Notes under the pieces: model-generated
The model's database searches: none
What the model was told of the DNA's origin: nothing
Seen by the model: the letters and a program-made list of their open reading frames with translations, nothing else
From: Diacronema lutheri
Taxonomy: Eukaryota > Haptophyta > Pavlovophyceae > Pavlovales > Pavlovaceae
DNA length: 64,000 nt
Reading direction: 5' to 3'
NCBI GenBank assembly: GCA_019448385.1
Contig: JAGTXO010000073.1
Location: forward strand, 62,001 to 126,000
Shown: positions 50,610 to 61,400 of the stretch, one piece after another
How positions within the stretch are numbered: the first letter of the stretch is position 1
Layout: the number at the start of each line of letters is the position of its first letter
Position numbers and translations under genes: made by a program

Positions 50610-52179
50610 ATGGCCAATAAGCGCCCCACGTCCGTGCGCAATGCCGCCGAGGCGCAGAAGCGGAGAAACAGCGCGATGCTCAAGCTCGCGGGCATCGCCG
50701 CTGCCGTCGTCGCCGCCCTCGCCTTCCTCCTCCAGCTCAACTTTGGCATGACAGGCGGCGTCGGCACCATCGGCCTCAACGAGACGGAGACGCTCAAAGA
50801 CATCTTCTTTGGCGGCTCGCCATGGCTCATCCAGTGCATCGGGCCGGGCATCTCGCTCGACTCGACGTTCGCCGCGGCGGCGCCACACCTCGCCGCCAAC
50901 AAGGAGCCATACTCGGTCGTCAAGACCGCCGCGATCCCGTGCGGCGACAAGCTGCCGTCCGGCAAGACCGTCTACGAGCGCTTCAAGCTCAACCCGCAGA
51001 CCAACCCTCTCGTCGCGCTCTTCGCCAACGGCGAGAAGCCGCAGGCGCGCGCGCTCACGCGCGCTAGCTAGACCATCCGCCGCTCGCGCGCGCGCCTCCT
51101 TGCGTCGCCATTCGCCAACACGCTTGGTGCCCGCGCTGCGCGAGCGCCCGTGCCCCCCCCCCCCCCCTCCCCCCCCAACGTGCGCCTCAGGTCGTCTCCC
51201 GCGATGCACTTGAGATGCCGGCGACGCTCGTCAAGCGCGTTTCCGAGGCGAGCAAGCTGCGCCTGTTCGATGTCAGCACGCCCAGCTCCTTCGGCCGAGT
51301 GCGCCGCGCGCCCGCTCCGCCCGCTGCCCCGCCCGTTGCCCCCGTCCTACTCGCCGCCCCAGCGGCCTCCGCGCCCTAGCCGCCCGCGCACCCGCGCCGC
51401 GCGCCCACCGGGTGGATGAACGGCATCGGCACGCGCGCACGCTCGCCGCCCGTGTACCGCAGGCGTGCCTGAGCAAGATGAACAAGCTGTGCGTCATGGT
51501 CTTCCCGTACACGCCGCTCAGCGCCGAGCACAACGCGACGCTGCGCGCCGTCGCGTCCGCGTACCGCACGATCCAGTTCGCCGTGATCAACATAGACAAC
51601 GTCGAGATCTCTCTCGAGCGCAGCCTGCCGGCGCGCGACGAGACGGAGCAGGACACCCACCTGCGCGTCGCGGTGTCGCGCGTCTTCCCGGACAACTCGG
51701 CGCAGGCTCTTGCCTACCGCGGCCCGTTTGCCGAGGCAGAGCTCAAGGCGTGGCTCGCCGAGCTCGCCTCGTCCGAGACGGAGCTCAACATGCTCTCCAA
51801 GAAGCCGAGCGCGTCGCGCCGCCGACGCGCGCGCGATCCGAACGAGGACGAGGCCACGCGGCAGGAGAGGAGGCGGCGGCGCAAGGCGGAGCGCAAGGCG
51901 GCGGAGGACGCGCTCCGCGCCGCGACGGAGGAGGCGCTGCGCACGCTCTCGCCCGAGGAACGCGTCGCGCGCGAAGCCGAGCTGCGCGCGCGTCAGGTCG
52001 AGTGGGAGCGCAAGAGGCGCGAGCAGATGCAGGCGGAGGAGGGCTCGAGCTCCATCTTCGACTACGACGATGATGACGAGGACGACGAGGACGAGGGCGA
52101 CGAGGGCGAGGAGGCGGTTGAGGAGGTGCGCGAGGAGGAGAGCGCGGATGTGGAGAGCGGCGAAGACGAGGCCGAATGA
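50610..52179 (+). CDS. Membrane-anchored thioredoxin-like protein with acidic coiled-coil tail, three exons
   Basis: Exons 50610-51044, 51191-51298 and 51463-52179 (419 residues). Intron 1 (51045-51190) is GC-AG and holds a C-rich run; intron 2 (51299-51462) is GT-AG. One membrane helix lies at residues about 28-48 (LAGIAAAVVAALAFLL). Then come two thioredoxin-fold-like stretches: SPWLIQCIGPG with LNPQTNPLVALFANGEKPQ, and NKLCVMVFPYTPLSAEHNAT with FAVINIDNVE. No CxxC is present, so no redox role is expected. The tail is a charged coiled coil (ERRRRRKAERKAAEDALRAA) followed by a run of Asp/Glu. It resembles the C-terminal region of ER DnaJ proteins such as DNAJC16 in layout, without the J domain. 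The function is open. Confidence 0.75.
51153..51176. repeat. C-rich homopolymer tract in intron 1 of the thioredoxin-like gene
   Basis: C15 then T, then C8, about 15 bp before the splice acceptor, where it can act as the pyrimidine tract. Confidence 0.85.
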
Positions 52180-52654
52180 GTCCGCTTGGGGGTGGGAGGG
52201 GGGGGGGGGGGGGGGGGGGGGGAGAAAGGAAGGGGTGGTGGGCCTAGCAGTATAGATGGTCAAGCCAAATCCGATCAGGGGCACGATCGCGCCCCGAGTG
52301 CAGCGCGGGCCGTTCGGAAGGACGTCCTTGTGAGGGAGCTCTTCGCGTTTGGCGAGCGGGGGAGCACGACGCGCAGCGTTGCTGCGGCGGCGTGCGGGCG
52401 GCGAGCAGCGGTCGGGCTGCTCGCGACGAGGCCGGAGCAGACGGCGCCGTGGCCGCCGGCGCAGGTGACGCGCGCCGACGAGCCGTAGCGAGCGTCCGTG
52501 ATCCGCACGGCGGTTGGAGCGGGCCGGCTGGTGCGGCGCGCTCGGCCACGGGTGGCGGCGTGCACGGTCGTGCCGCGCGCGGCACGCGTCGCCAGCCGCG
52601 CGCGACCTGGGCAGAGCCCGCAAAGCGTCGACCGCTGCGCGGCTCGGCCGTGCG
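52180..52654. other. Intergenic region; possible Fanzor 3' guide-RNA zone
   Basis: Starts with a G25 run (52198-52222) just after the thioredoxin-like stop. The rest is downstream (3') of the minus-strand Fanzor stop at 52655. TnpB and Fanzor guide RNAs usually overlap the 3' end of the gene and its downstream flank, ending at the element border, so this is where such an RNA would be expected. I see no clear terminal inverted repeat or coding frame. Functional assignment is inference only. Confidence 0.35.
52198..52222. repeat. G25 homopolymer
   Basis: Run of 25 G between the convergent thioredoxin-like and Fanzor genes, about 20 bp past the first stop codon. Confidence 0.9.
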
Positions 52655-52841
52655 TCAACGCCGGCCGCGCTTCGGCCCGCGCGCGCTGCCGCCGCCGGCA
52701 CTGGCGCTGGCAGCTCCGCGGGCGGGGGTGCGGGCGCGAGAGCCGCCGCCGCCACCGCCGCCGCGCCCGCCGCCGTCGTCGCCACCGCCGTCGCCGCCGC
52801 CGCCTCCCCCGCCGTCATCGTCGTCGTCGCCGCCGCCGCCT

Positions 52842-52874
<33 letters not shown>

Positions 52875-55400
52875 CCGCCGCCGTCGCCGCTGCCATCGTC
52901 GTCGTCGTCGTCGTCGCCCTCGTCGTCGCCCTCGTCGTCGCCGTCGCACTCGTCGTCGCAGTCGTCGCCCTCGCCGTGCACCATGCGCTCCTCACGCTCC
53001 CACACCTCGCCGCGCGCCCACCAGGCGAGCACGAGGGCAAAGCGCTCAGGCGTCGACGTGGTGTCGCGCCCGGCCGCGTGCGCCGCCATGTCGTGCACGT
53101 CGTAGAAGATGTTGCGCGCGGCGTTGTAGTCGCGGTGCACGGGCTTCTTGCCGCCGTTGCACGCCGGGCAGATGACGAGCGCGTGCACCGTGCGCGTGCC
53201 GCCCTTTGCCACGGGCAGGCGCGGGTTCTGCGCGAGCTCCGCGCCGCAGCGCTGCAGCCTGCCGCCCTTGGCGAGCCGCGGCATCGAGCAGTGCATCGAC
53301 GTGTACGGCTCGGGCACGAAGACGGCCGCGACGCCGCGCCGCCGCAGCTCGCGCAGCAGCCCCACCTGGAAGGCGGGCGGCGCGCCCTTGGGCTGCGCGC
53401 CCTTGTGGTCGCGCAGCCACTTGCCCACGCACACGAGCAGCCGGTCGCGCGTCACGCCGTCGACACAGTGCGCCGCGATGAGCGCCTCGGCGACGCGCGC
53501 CGCGTTGGACCGCCCGCCGCTGTCGCGCCGCCAGCGCTCCTTCCGGCGCGCCGGCGCGTCGTACACGTGCTCGGCGGCGCGCTCGCGCACCCGCGCGCTC
53601 TCGCGGTGGAAGGCGTGGAACTCGCCCTCGCCGAGCACCTTGGCGCTGTGCGCCTCGCCAAGCCGCGCCTCGTCCGCCTCCACGCTGAACTCCTCGCCGC
53701 GCCCGTCCTTGCGCACGCGCCGCCGCGCCGCGTTGGTCTTGGCCGTCTCGCGCGCAAAGCCCGCGGCGCGCGCGCGCGCGCGCTGCGTGAACTGCCGCCA
53801 GACGGCCGCCCGCCCGACGTGCGCAGAGTAGGTGGTGATGTTGCCCATGTTCGGGTCGGCCGCGACGACGACCGCCGCCTCGACGTCGATCGCCCGCCGC
53901 AGCTCGGAGCCGAGCGCGACGGCGATGCGCCCGTCCGGCCGGCGCCAGCGGTGCAGGACGCCCGAGCCGCCGGCCGGCGCCTGCGCCTTCGGCACGAGGA
54001 CGGTCCCGACGGCGTGCACGGCGACGCCATCTGTCACCACCGACTTGACGGGCTGCCGGCCCGGGAGCGGCACGCGCGGCAGCGGCGCGAGGCCAACCCA
54101 CGAGCGCCGCGCGTGCCACGGCAGATCGGCCGGCGGCCGCTCGCGCCCGGCGTAGTCGAAGACGCGGTTGGAGATGTCGAAGCGCGTCGCAAAGACCGCG
54201 TACCTGACGCGCACGTCCGACATCGGCGGGGTGTTGCCGTTTGTGCCTGTCCACTTGATCGGCTCGCCATCGTGGTCGCGCAGGTCCAGCGCCTTGAGCC
54301 GCGCGCGCAGCTCCTTGCGCTCGTCATCCGAAAGCGTCACCCAGATGGCGCTCGCGGCGAGGCGCACGTTGCGCGGCACCTGCGCGCAGCGCGCGGCGCG
54401 CGAGCGCGCGGGCGCGTGACCAACCTGGCCGCGGGGCGGCGCGCACGGCGGCGGCGCGCGCGCTTGGGCGCTCGGCGGCGGCAGCGGCAGCCACGCCTCG
54501 CGCGCACATTGTGCGTGCGCAGCGGCGCCACATTGTACCGCGGCGGCCGTCCGGTCAGCTGCGTGTGGATGTGCGCGAGCCGGCAGAGCAGCGCCTGCCC
54601 CTCGGCCACGTGCTGCAGGGTGCGGATCTGCACGAGGAAGTAGCGCGTCGTGTGCCGGTCGTAGTTCCACCTTTTCGTGGGCGTGCACTTGTAGTCGATC
54701 TTGTGGAGGACCATGTCGGGCAGGTGGCGGTCGAGCGCGGCGGGGCAGCCGACGCGCGCGCCCTCCACGTCGCCGCGCAGCAGCCGCTCGCACAGCTCGC
54801 GCACGCGCGCGTTTCGCTGCATCTCGGGCAGCGCGACGAGCGCCTCGTCGCGCTCGACTGCCGCGCGGACGACGTCGCGGAGCAGCCCGTTCACGACGCG
54901 CGATGGGTGCATCAGGCACGCGGTGGACACCTGCGTCGCCTCCGCCTCGAGGATCTCCGTGAGGCCCACCGCGCAGACGGGCTGGACGCCCTCGGCCATC
55001 TCGCCGACGGCGCGCGCCGTCGCCGCCTTGGTCTGCGCGGCGGCTTGCTCGGCGGGCTTGCCTCGCGGCGCTGCACCGTACGTGCTCTCGTCCTTGTGCC
55101 AGCCGATGGCCGAGAAGATCGCACGGACGGATCCCTTGTCCATCGTGGTCGACGTGTGCACGCTGGTCGACGGGCCGCCCGACGCCGCGCCGACGGCCTG
55201 CGCGCTCGCCACCGCAGCCTCGTCGCGCACCACCTTGTTGATGACGCGGTACGCCTGTGTCGTGAGCCTGTGCACGGCCGCCGCGATGCGCCGCAGCTCC
55301 TTCCGCGCACCGGGCTGCGCCGTCACCGCCTGCGGCCCCGCGTTGAGCGTCGAGCGCTTGACCACGAAGCCCGGGAGCACGCTGCCGCGCGTGCGCGCCG
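52655..55400 (-). mobile_element. Fanzor (eukaryotic TnpB homologue) module
   Basis: C-terminal part of the giant gene. The N-terminal half shows Fanzor-like helical sequence (AVHRLTTQAYRVINKVVRDE; YDRHTTRYFLVQIRTLQHVA). RuvC-I: VVVAADPNMGNITTYS (Asp near 53840). RuvC-II: AVFVPEPYTSMHCS (Glu near 53325). RuvC-III: KPVHRDYNAARNIFYDV (Asp near 53120). A zinc-knuckle pair has CPAC as its second half; the first half is less regular. The nuclease triad is thus intact. The tail is an Asp/Gly-rich run from GTC/GCC-type triplet repeats, ending in GPKRGRR, a possible nuclear signal. Fanzors are RNA-guided DNA endonucleases carried by diverse eukaryotic transposons and some large viruses. It looks whole. 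Confidence 0.85.
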
Positions 55401-58400
55401 TCGCGCCGCCGGCGGCGCGCGCGCTCGGCGCAGCGGGCTCGTCCACGCGCGCGCGCTCGACGCCGCGCGCGCGGGGAACGCTCGGCGCGCGCGCGCCCGC
55501 GGCGTCGCGCGCGCTCGCGGCGGCACCCGCCGCGGCGCGCTTGCCCGCGGCGCCCGACTCGCCGTGCGCGCGAAGCGGCGCCGACGCCAATGCCGACGCC
55601 GCGCCCGCGCCGCCGCTGCCGCTGCCCGATCCGCCCGCGCGCCGCTTCTGCTCGTCGCGCGTCTTGCGGAACTGGGCGACGAGGTCGCTGCTCACGTTGG
55701 CCTCAGGCTCCCACGTGTCGGCGCTCTCGTCGTAGCCCCGCCACCTGATCCGGAACTGGAACGTCACCTTCTTGCCCGCCTTGCGGCGCTCGTCGACGAC
55801 CGCCTCGACCTCGTACGTGCGCGCCTCCTCGTCGACGCTCGCGCCCGCCGCGCTCGCGCCCGTGTCCGGCCACCCAGCGACCGTGCCGCCCAGCCTCTCG
55901 GCGGCCGCGCGCAGCTGCCGCTCGCGCTGGGCGGCCGCGGCGCCTCGCGCGACCAGCGCGGGCAGCATGCCCGCGCCGCCCGCGAGGCCGTGCGCGCCGA
56001 CGCTGGCGGTCATCAGCGCGTCGAGGCACGCGAACGTTGCGAGCGCACGCGCGCCATCGTCGCCGCCGCGCGGCTGCGAGCGCACGACGGGCGATGGCCG
56101 CGGCTCCCCCTCGGCCGCGAGCAGCGGCCAGATCGCACTGGCCAGCGCGACGGCATGCGCGCCGACCGCGACGGCCACGTCCGCGTCGAGCGGCGCAAAG
56201 TCGTAGCGCACGAGCGCGGCCGGGCGCGAGTCGTCCGTCGGCCGGTCGGCGACGAGCAGCCCGACCGGGCGCGGCGGCTCGCCGGACGGCGCGGCGACGG
56301 GCACGCAGAGGAGCACGACGAGCAGGCGCGGCGTGCCGCCGAGCAGCGCGCGCGCGGCATCCGCCCCGTCGGCTCCGCCGCGCGCGGCCGCGGCGAGCAG
56401 CTCGGCCGCGCGCGTCGGGCCCAGCGCCGTGCGCGCGTCCTTGCGCGCGCGTGCGCGGGCCGTGTACGCGGCGCAGGCGTCGTCGAGCACCGCCGCGCTG
56501 GGCGCGGTGCCAGTCGTCGCCCACGCGCGCAGCGCGTCGCGCACCCGCGTGACGATCGCCTGGTCGACCGCCGCCTCGCCGGCAGCGTGCGCCGGCGCGC
56601 ACGCCGGCGGTGCGGCGGCAGGCGCGAGCGCGGGCGCGCCGTCGGCGCCGTCAACGCCGACGGCGCCGTCGGCGCGCCGCCACGCGAGCTTCGCCTCGAT
56701 CTGCTGCCGGACGGCGTGGCAGTGCCGGTCGATGCCGCGCGCGTCGTCGAGCGCGGCCAGCGCGTCCTCAGCGGCGGGACGGCCGCTCGCGTCCGCGACG
56801 GCCTGCAGGCAGAGCAGCGCGGCCGCACGCGCGTTGCACGCGCTCTGCGGCTCGGGCGCGAGCGCGAGCTCGAGCTCGAGCGGCGACGCGCCTCGCGCCG
56901 CGGCGATCGCGTCCATCAGCACGTCCAACCGCTGCACCAGCGCCCTGTGCGCGTCGCGCGGCGCGCCCGTCGACGGCGCGCGCGAGCGCGTCGCCACGAG
57001 CCCGAGCGCGCGCGCCGGCGCGCCCGCCGGCGTGTGCAGCACGAGCAGCGCCGCGCCCGCCAAGCTCGCGTTGCGCGTGACGAGCGCGAAGATGCGCGTC
57101 GCCTCGTGCGCGCCCACCGACGCCCAGATCGCAGCGCGATCGGCGTCCGTCTGCGCGTCGCACAGGTCGCGCACGTCGTCCGGCGCGAGCAGCGCGCCGC
57201 CGCCGGCGGAGCGCGCGACGATCGCCCGCGCCTCCGCCACGAAGACGGCCTGCGGCAGGTCGGCGTGGCGCGCGTCGACGATGGCGCGCGTCGCGTGCAC
57301 GCCGAGCTCCACGCCGCGGTAGAAGGCGCGCGCGTTGGCCGCGCGCGCGTGCGCCGGCCGTCCGTCCGCGTTGCGCCTCGCGCGCGCCTGCTTGCTCGTG
57401 CGCGCGAGGCCGTCGCGTGGCGGTGGCGGCAGCGTGGCGAGGAAGCGCGCGGCGGGCGGCGGCGCGCGCACGCCGCGCTGCCGCCGTGCGATGGCCGCGA
57501 GCCGCCGGCCCGCCGCGCTGCCGCCCGCGCCGACGTGCTGCCGGCGGCCGAGCGCCGCCGGTGGCGGCGGCGGCGGCGGCGCGGCGGCGGGCGGCGGCGC
57601 GACGGCGGGCGGCGGCGCGGCGGCGGGCGGCGGCGCGGCGGTGGGCGGCGGCGCGGCGGCGGGCGGCGGCGCGGCGGCGGGCGGCAGCGGCGGCGGCGCG
57701 GCGGCGACGGCAGCACCAGTCGGCTTGTCCGCCCACGCACCCGAGACTCTGTCCCAGACCTTGCCCCATGGCGCGCGCCCACGCGGCCGCGCGAACTGCC
57801 CCGGCTCGAGCGCCTGGCCGCGCTTGGCGGCGGCGGCGGCGGCAGGGGGCGGGCGGCCGGCGCGCCAGTCGAAGACAGGTGCAACCGTGGCGGCAGGCGC
57901 CGAGTGCCGCGCGTCGGTCACAGAGCGCGTGGTGCGCGCGGCGACCGTGGCACGCCTGGCGGGCGGGCGGTGAGCAGCGCCCGCCGGCGCGCCGGCGGGC
58001 GCGGCCGCCTCGAGCCCGGCGGAGGCGCCGCGCTTGCGCTTGCGCGTGCCGCCGCGCGTGCGCCTGCGCGCGCGCCCGCCGCGCGCCCGTTCGGCCTGCG
58101 CGTCGCCAGCCGCGTCGCCGGCCGCGTCGCCGCGCCGCACGTAGACGACCGCGAACGCCTCCTCGCCGGTCCCGTCGACGCCGCCGCGCGCGCGGCGCAG
58201 GACCGACCGCCACTGCAGCCGCCGCGCGCGGCCGGGCTCGCACGCAAACCAGCGCCCACCGCGCCTGACGACGGCCACAAAGTCGTCGTCGCGCCGCCCG
58301 CGCCGGCGCGTGCGCAGCAGCACGCACTGCACGTCGAGCCAGCCCTCGTGCCAGTCGGCCGTGCTGGGGGCGACGCGAATCGACTGCGGGAGCTCGACGC

Positions 58401-61400
58401 CAAAGCCGGCGAGGCGCACGATGTGCGCGACGATGACGCTCGAAATGGCGGGGGCGCTCGACGGGTCGCCCGCTGCAGCGAGCACCGCCCCGCCCCAGTG
58501 CTCACGCGTGACGCAATCCGCGTCCTCGACGTGCACGTGCGCCACGCTCGCGCCGAGCTGGTGCAGCAACGCGCAGATGTCGGCGTCGACCGTCCTCTCC
58601 TCCTCGGCCGCCTCGGCCGTGCCGCGGGCGGCGGCGTCGCCTGCCGGCTGCCCGAGGTACGCGATCGCCCGCTCGACGGCCGCGCGCTCCGCACGCGCTG
58701 CGCTGTCGATCGCCGCATTGCCGACGGGCGCGCGCAGCGCCGCGATCGCGTCTTGCAACGCCGTCGCGTCGCCCGTCGCCGCCGCCGCCGTCACCGCCGC
58801 CGCGCTCGCGGTGCCGTGCGCGACGGCGTGCAGCGCGGCGGCGCGCGCGGCGGGGATGCGCCCGTCCAGCGCGAGCACGAGCGGCGGCCCGGCCGGCGTC
58901 TGCTGCCGCCGGTGCCGCCGGCTCGCAGCCGGGTGGTCGGCGCGCGCGCGCTCGAGCCGCGCGCGCCGCTCGACGACGCGCGCCCAGAAGGCCTGCACCC
59001 TCGGCTGCGCGAATGCAAGCCAGCCGGCGCCGCGCGTCACGACGTGCACGACGATCCGGTCCTCGTGCCTGAGGTACTGCACGTAGAGCGCTTTGCTCAC
59101 GCCGAGGACGTGCATGCCGAGCTGCAGCTGATCGCGGTGCGGCTGCGGCGGCCCGTCCTCGTGCGCCGTGGCGCCCGCCTTGGTGAGCGTCTTCACCTCG
59201 ACGAGGACCTGCTCGTTGTTTTCGGGGAGGATGGCGAGCCCGTCCGGCGAGAAGGCGAACGGCGCGCTCTTGTCGTGCGGGTCCGCACGCACCATCGGCA
59301 GGTTGCACACGACGGTGATGCCGTACGCGGCCGCCAGCTTGCGCAGCGCGACGGCCTCGCCGAGGATGCCCGCGGTCGTCGCCTTGGTCCGCACCTCGCG
59401 CCGCCGCCGGTGCACGTACTCGTCGGTGAGCGTCTCGTGCGCGACGCCGGCGTTGTCGTTCACGACGTCGCCAACCTTGCTGCCCGTGACCTCCTCCCAT
59501 CGCTCGTCGTGCCAGCGCGGGCTGCGCTGCGCGGGCGCGCCCGCGCCGACGGCGTCGAGCACGCGGCGCAGCGCTGTGCCGTCGGGCGCAGCAGGCACGC
59601 GCGCGCGGTCCTGGGCCTCGCGAGCGTCGAGGACGCGGCCCGTAGTGGAATCTTGGGGTAGGTCGAGCTTGCTCGCCTCGCCGTAGCGGCTCTCCAGCTG
59701 GCGCGGTGCGTCGGCAGGGCCGCCGTCCGTGCGCGCACCCGACGCGCCCGCCAGTGCACGCGGCGCAGCGTCCGAGGCGCCCGCCGCGCCCGCGCCGCCG
59801 CCAATCGCGCCAGCGCACGCGCGCGCCGCGACCTGCGGACGGCCAGCCGCAGGGACCTCGTCCGCTCGGCCGGCCGCTGCGTCGGCCGTCCGCTTGGCCA
59901 CCTCGCGCACGTCTCCGAGCGCGAGCGTGGCTGGCGCCGTCGAGCTCCCGTGGTCTTTGTCCCAAAATTTGAGCAGCCCGCCAAGGAAGGGCGTGCCCGT
60001 CGGGCGGTCCTCGGGCACCTCCGCCAGGATCGCGTCGACGCGCAGCGCGGCCGCCACATCGCAGAACGCGCGCGCGGCGCGCGCCATCCGCTCGGCGCGC
60101 GCGCCGCCGTCGTCCGCCGCGCGGCGGATGGCGTGGCTCACGTGCGCGACGCGGAGCGAGACGACGGCGTGCGCCGGCGCGTCGGCGCCCGTGCCGAGCG
60201 TGTGCCGCCGGATGGCCAGCTGCCCATCGCCCATGCGCGGCGGCAGCGACGCGCACGCCGCGACGGTCGTCGTGCCGGCCGCGCTGTCGCACAGCCAGCT
60301 CGCCTCGCCGCCGCCCGCAAACTCAAAGGTCGCGAAGCCCTCGCGGCCGAAAAGCGCGACGAAGTGGTCGAGCACCGCCTTGTTGATCGCGCGCGCCGCC
60401 GGCCGCGTCGATGCGCCGCGGGCAGCGCCACCCGCCGCGCCGCGCGCATCGCTGCACGTCGCAGGGCAGGTGCAGCCGGACGCGCGCACGCCGTCCGACC
60501 GCGTCCGCGGCAGCTCGAGCTCGCGCACCTTGGGGCAGAACCAGAGCGGGTTGGACGCCTCGAGGCACAGCACGACGAGCCGCCCGTCCGTGCCGGCCAG
60601 CGCGCGCGCGTCGCGCAGCAGCTCGACGGCGAGCTCGGACGTCGCCGCGTGCACCGCCGGCTCGCCCGTCGCGCGGTCGGGCGGGAAGAGGCCGCCGCCG
60701 ACGAGCGGGCTGGGGCAGCGGCCGAGCATCACGAGCAGCGGCGGCGGCGGCGTCTGCGGCGCCTGCTGCCCGACCGCAGCCGCCGTCAGCCCGGCCAGGT
60801 CGGAGCTCGTGCGGAGGGCCTTGAGCGCGACGCGCGAGCCGGTGCCCGCCTGCTCGGAAAACGTGGCGAGCATGGCGCACGTGCTCGCCCTCGCGCCGCA
60901 CTGCCAGCTGACGCGCGCGAGGAGGCCTTCCAGCGTGTCGTTTTCGCGCGGCCGCGTGACCGCGTCGAGCGCCGCCGGGCCGAGCTGGAGGCTGCCGGGC
61001 GTGACGCACAGCACCGCCTCGTGGTAGGCGCGCAGCAGCTCCCTCGGCAGCTGCTCGGCGGGCGTCGCCGCCTGCCCGCCCACCCACCGTGCACCGTGGC
61101 CGCCGTCGCCCGCGCCCGCGAGCCGGACCGCCGGCCCGCCCGTGATCGCCGAGGTCGGTGGCGTGCCGAGCGCGTCGACGAGCGCGCGCACGGGCGCGAC
61201 ACGCCTGCGCGCAGCGTCCGCGCCGACGGCGAGCGCGGCGATCTGAGCGCCCTCCCATGCGCGCTCCCTCGCGTCGTCCCGCGCGGCCGCCGGCGCGGCG
61301 CCCGGCCGCGCGCCGTGCGGCACCGCGCACGCCGCCGCGACGACCTCCGCGCGCGCGCCGGCGGCGTCGGGCGCGTGCAGCTGCGCGATCGCGCCAAAGA

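Noticed and set aside
55655-55830. Retrotransposon integrase suggested by the chromodomain
   Set aside because: No integrase, reverse transcriptase or long terminal repeats seen nearby; the chromodomain is embedded beside a Fanzor.
54511-59661. Plus-strand open frame of over 1,700 codons
   Set aside because: Lies antisense to the giant gene. It is Arg/Ala/Val-rich with no motif, while the minus strand shows YqaJ, chromodomain and Fanzor signatures.
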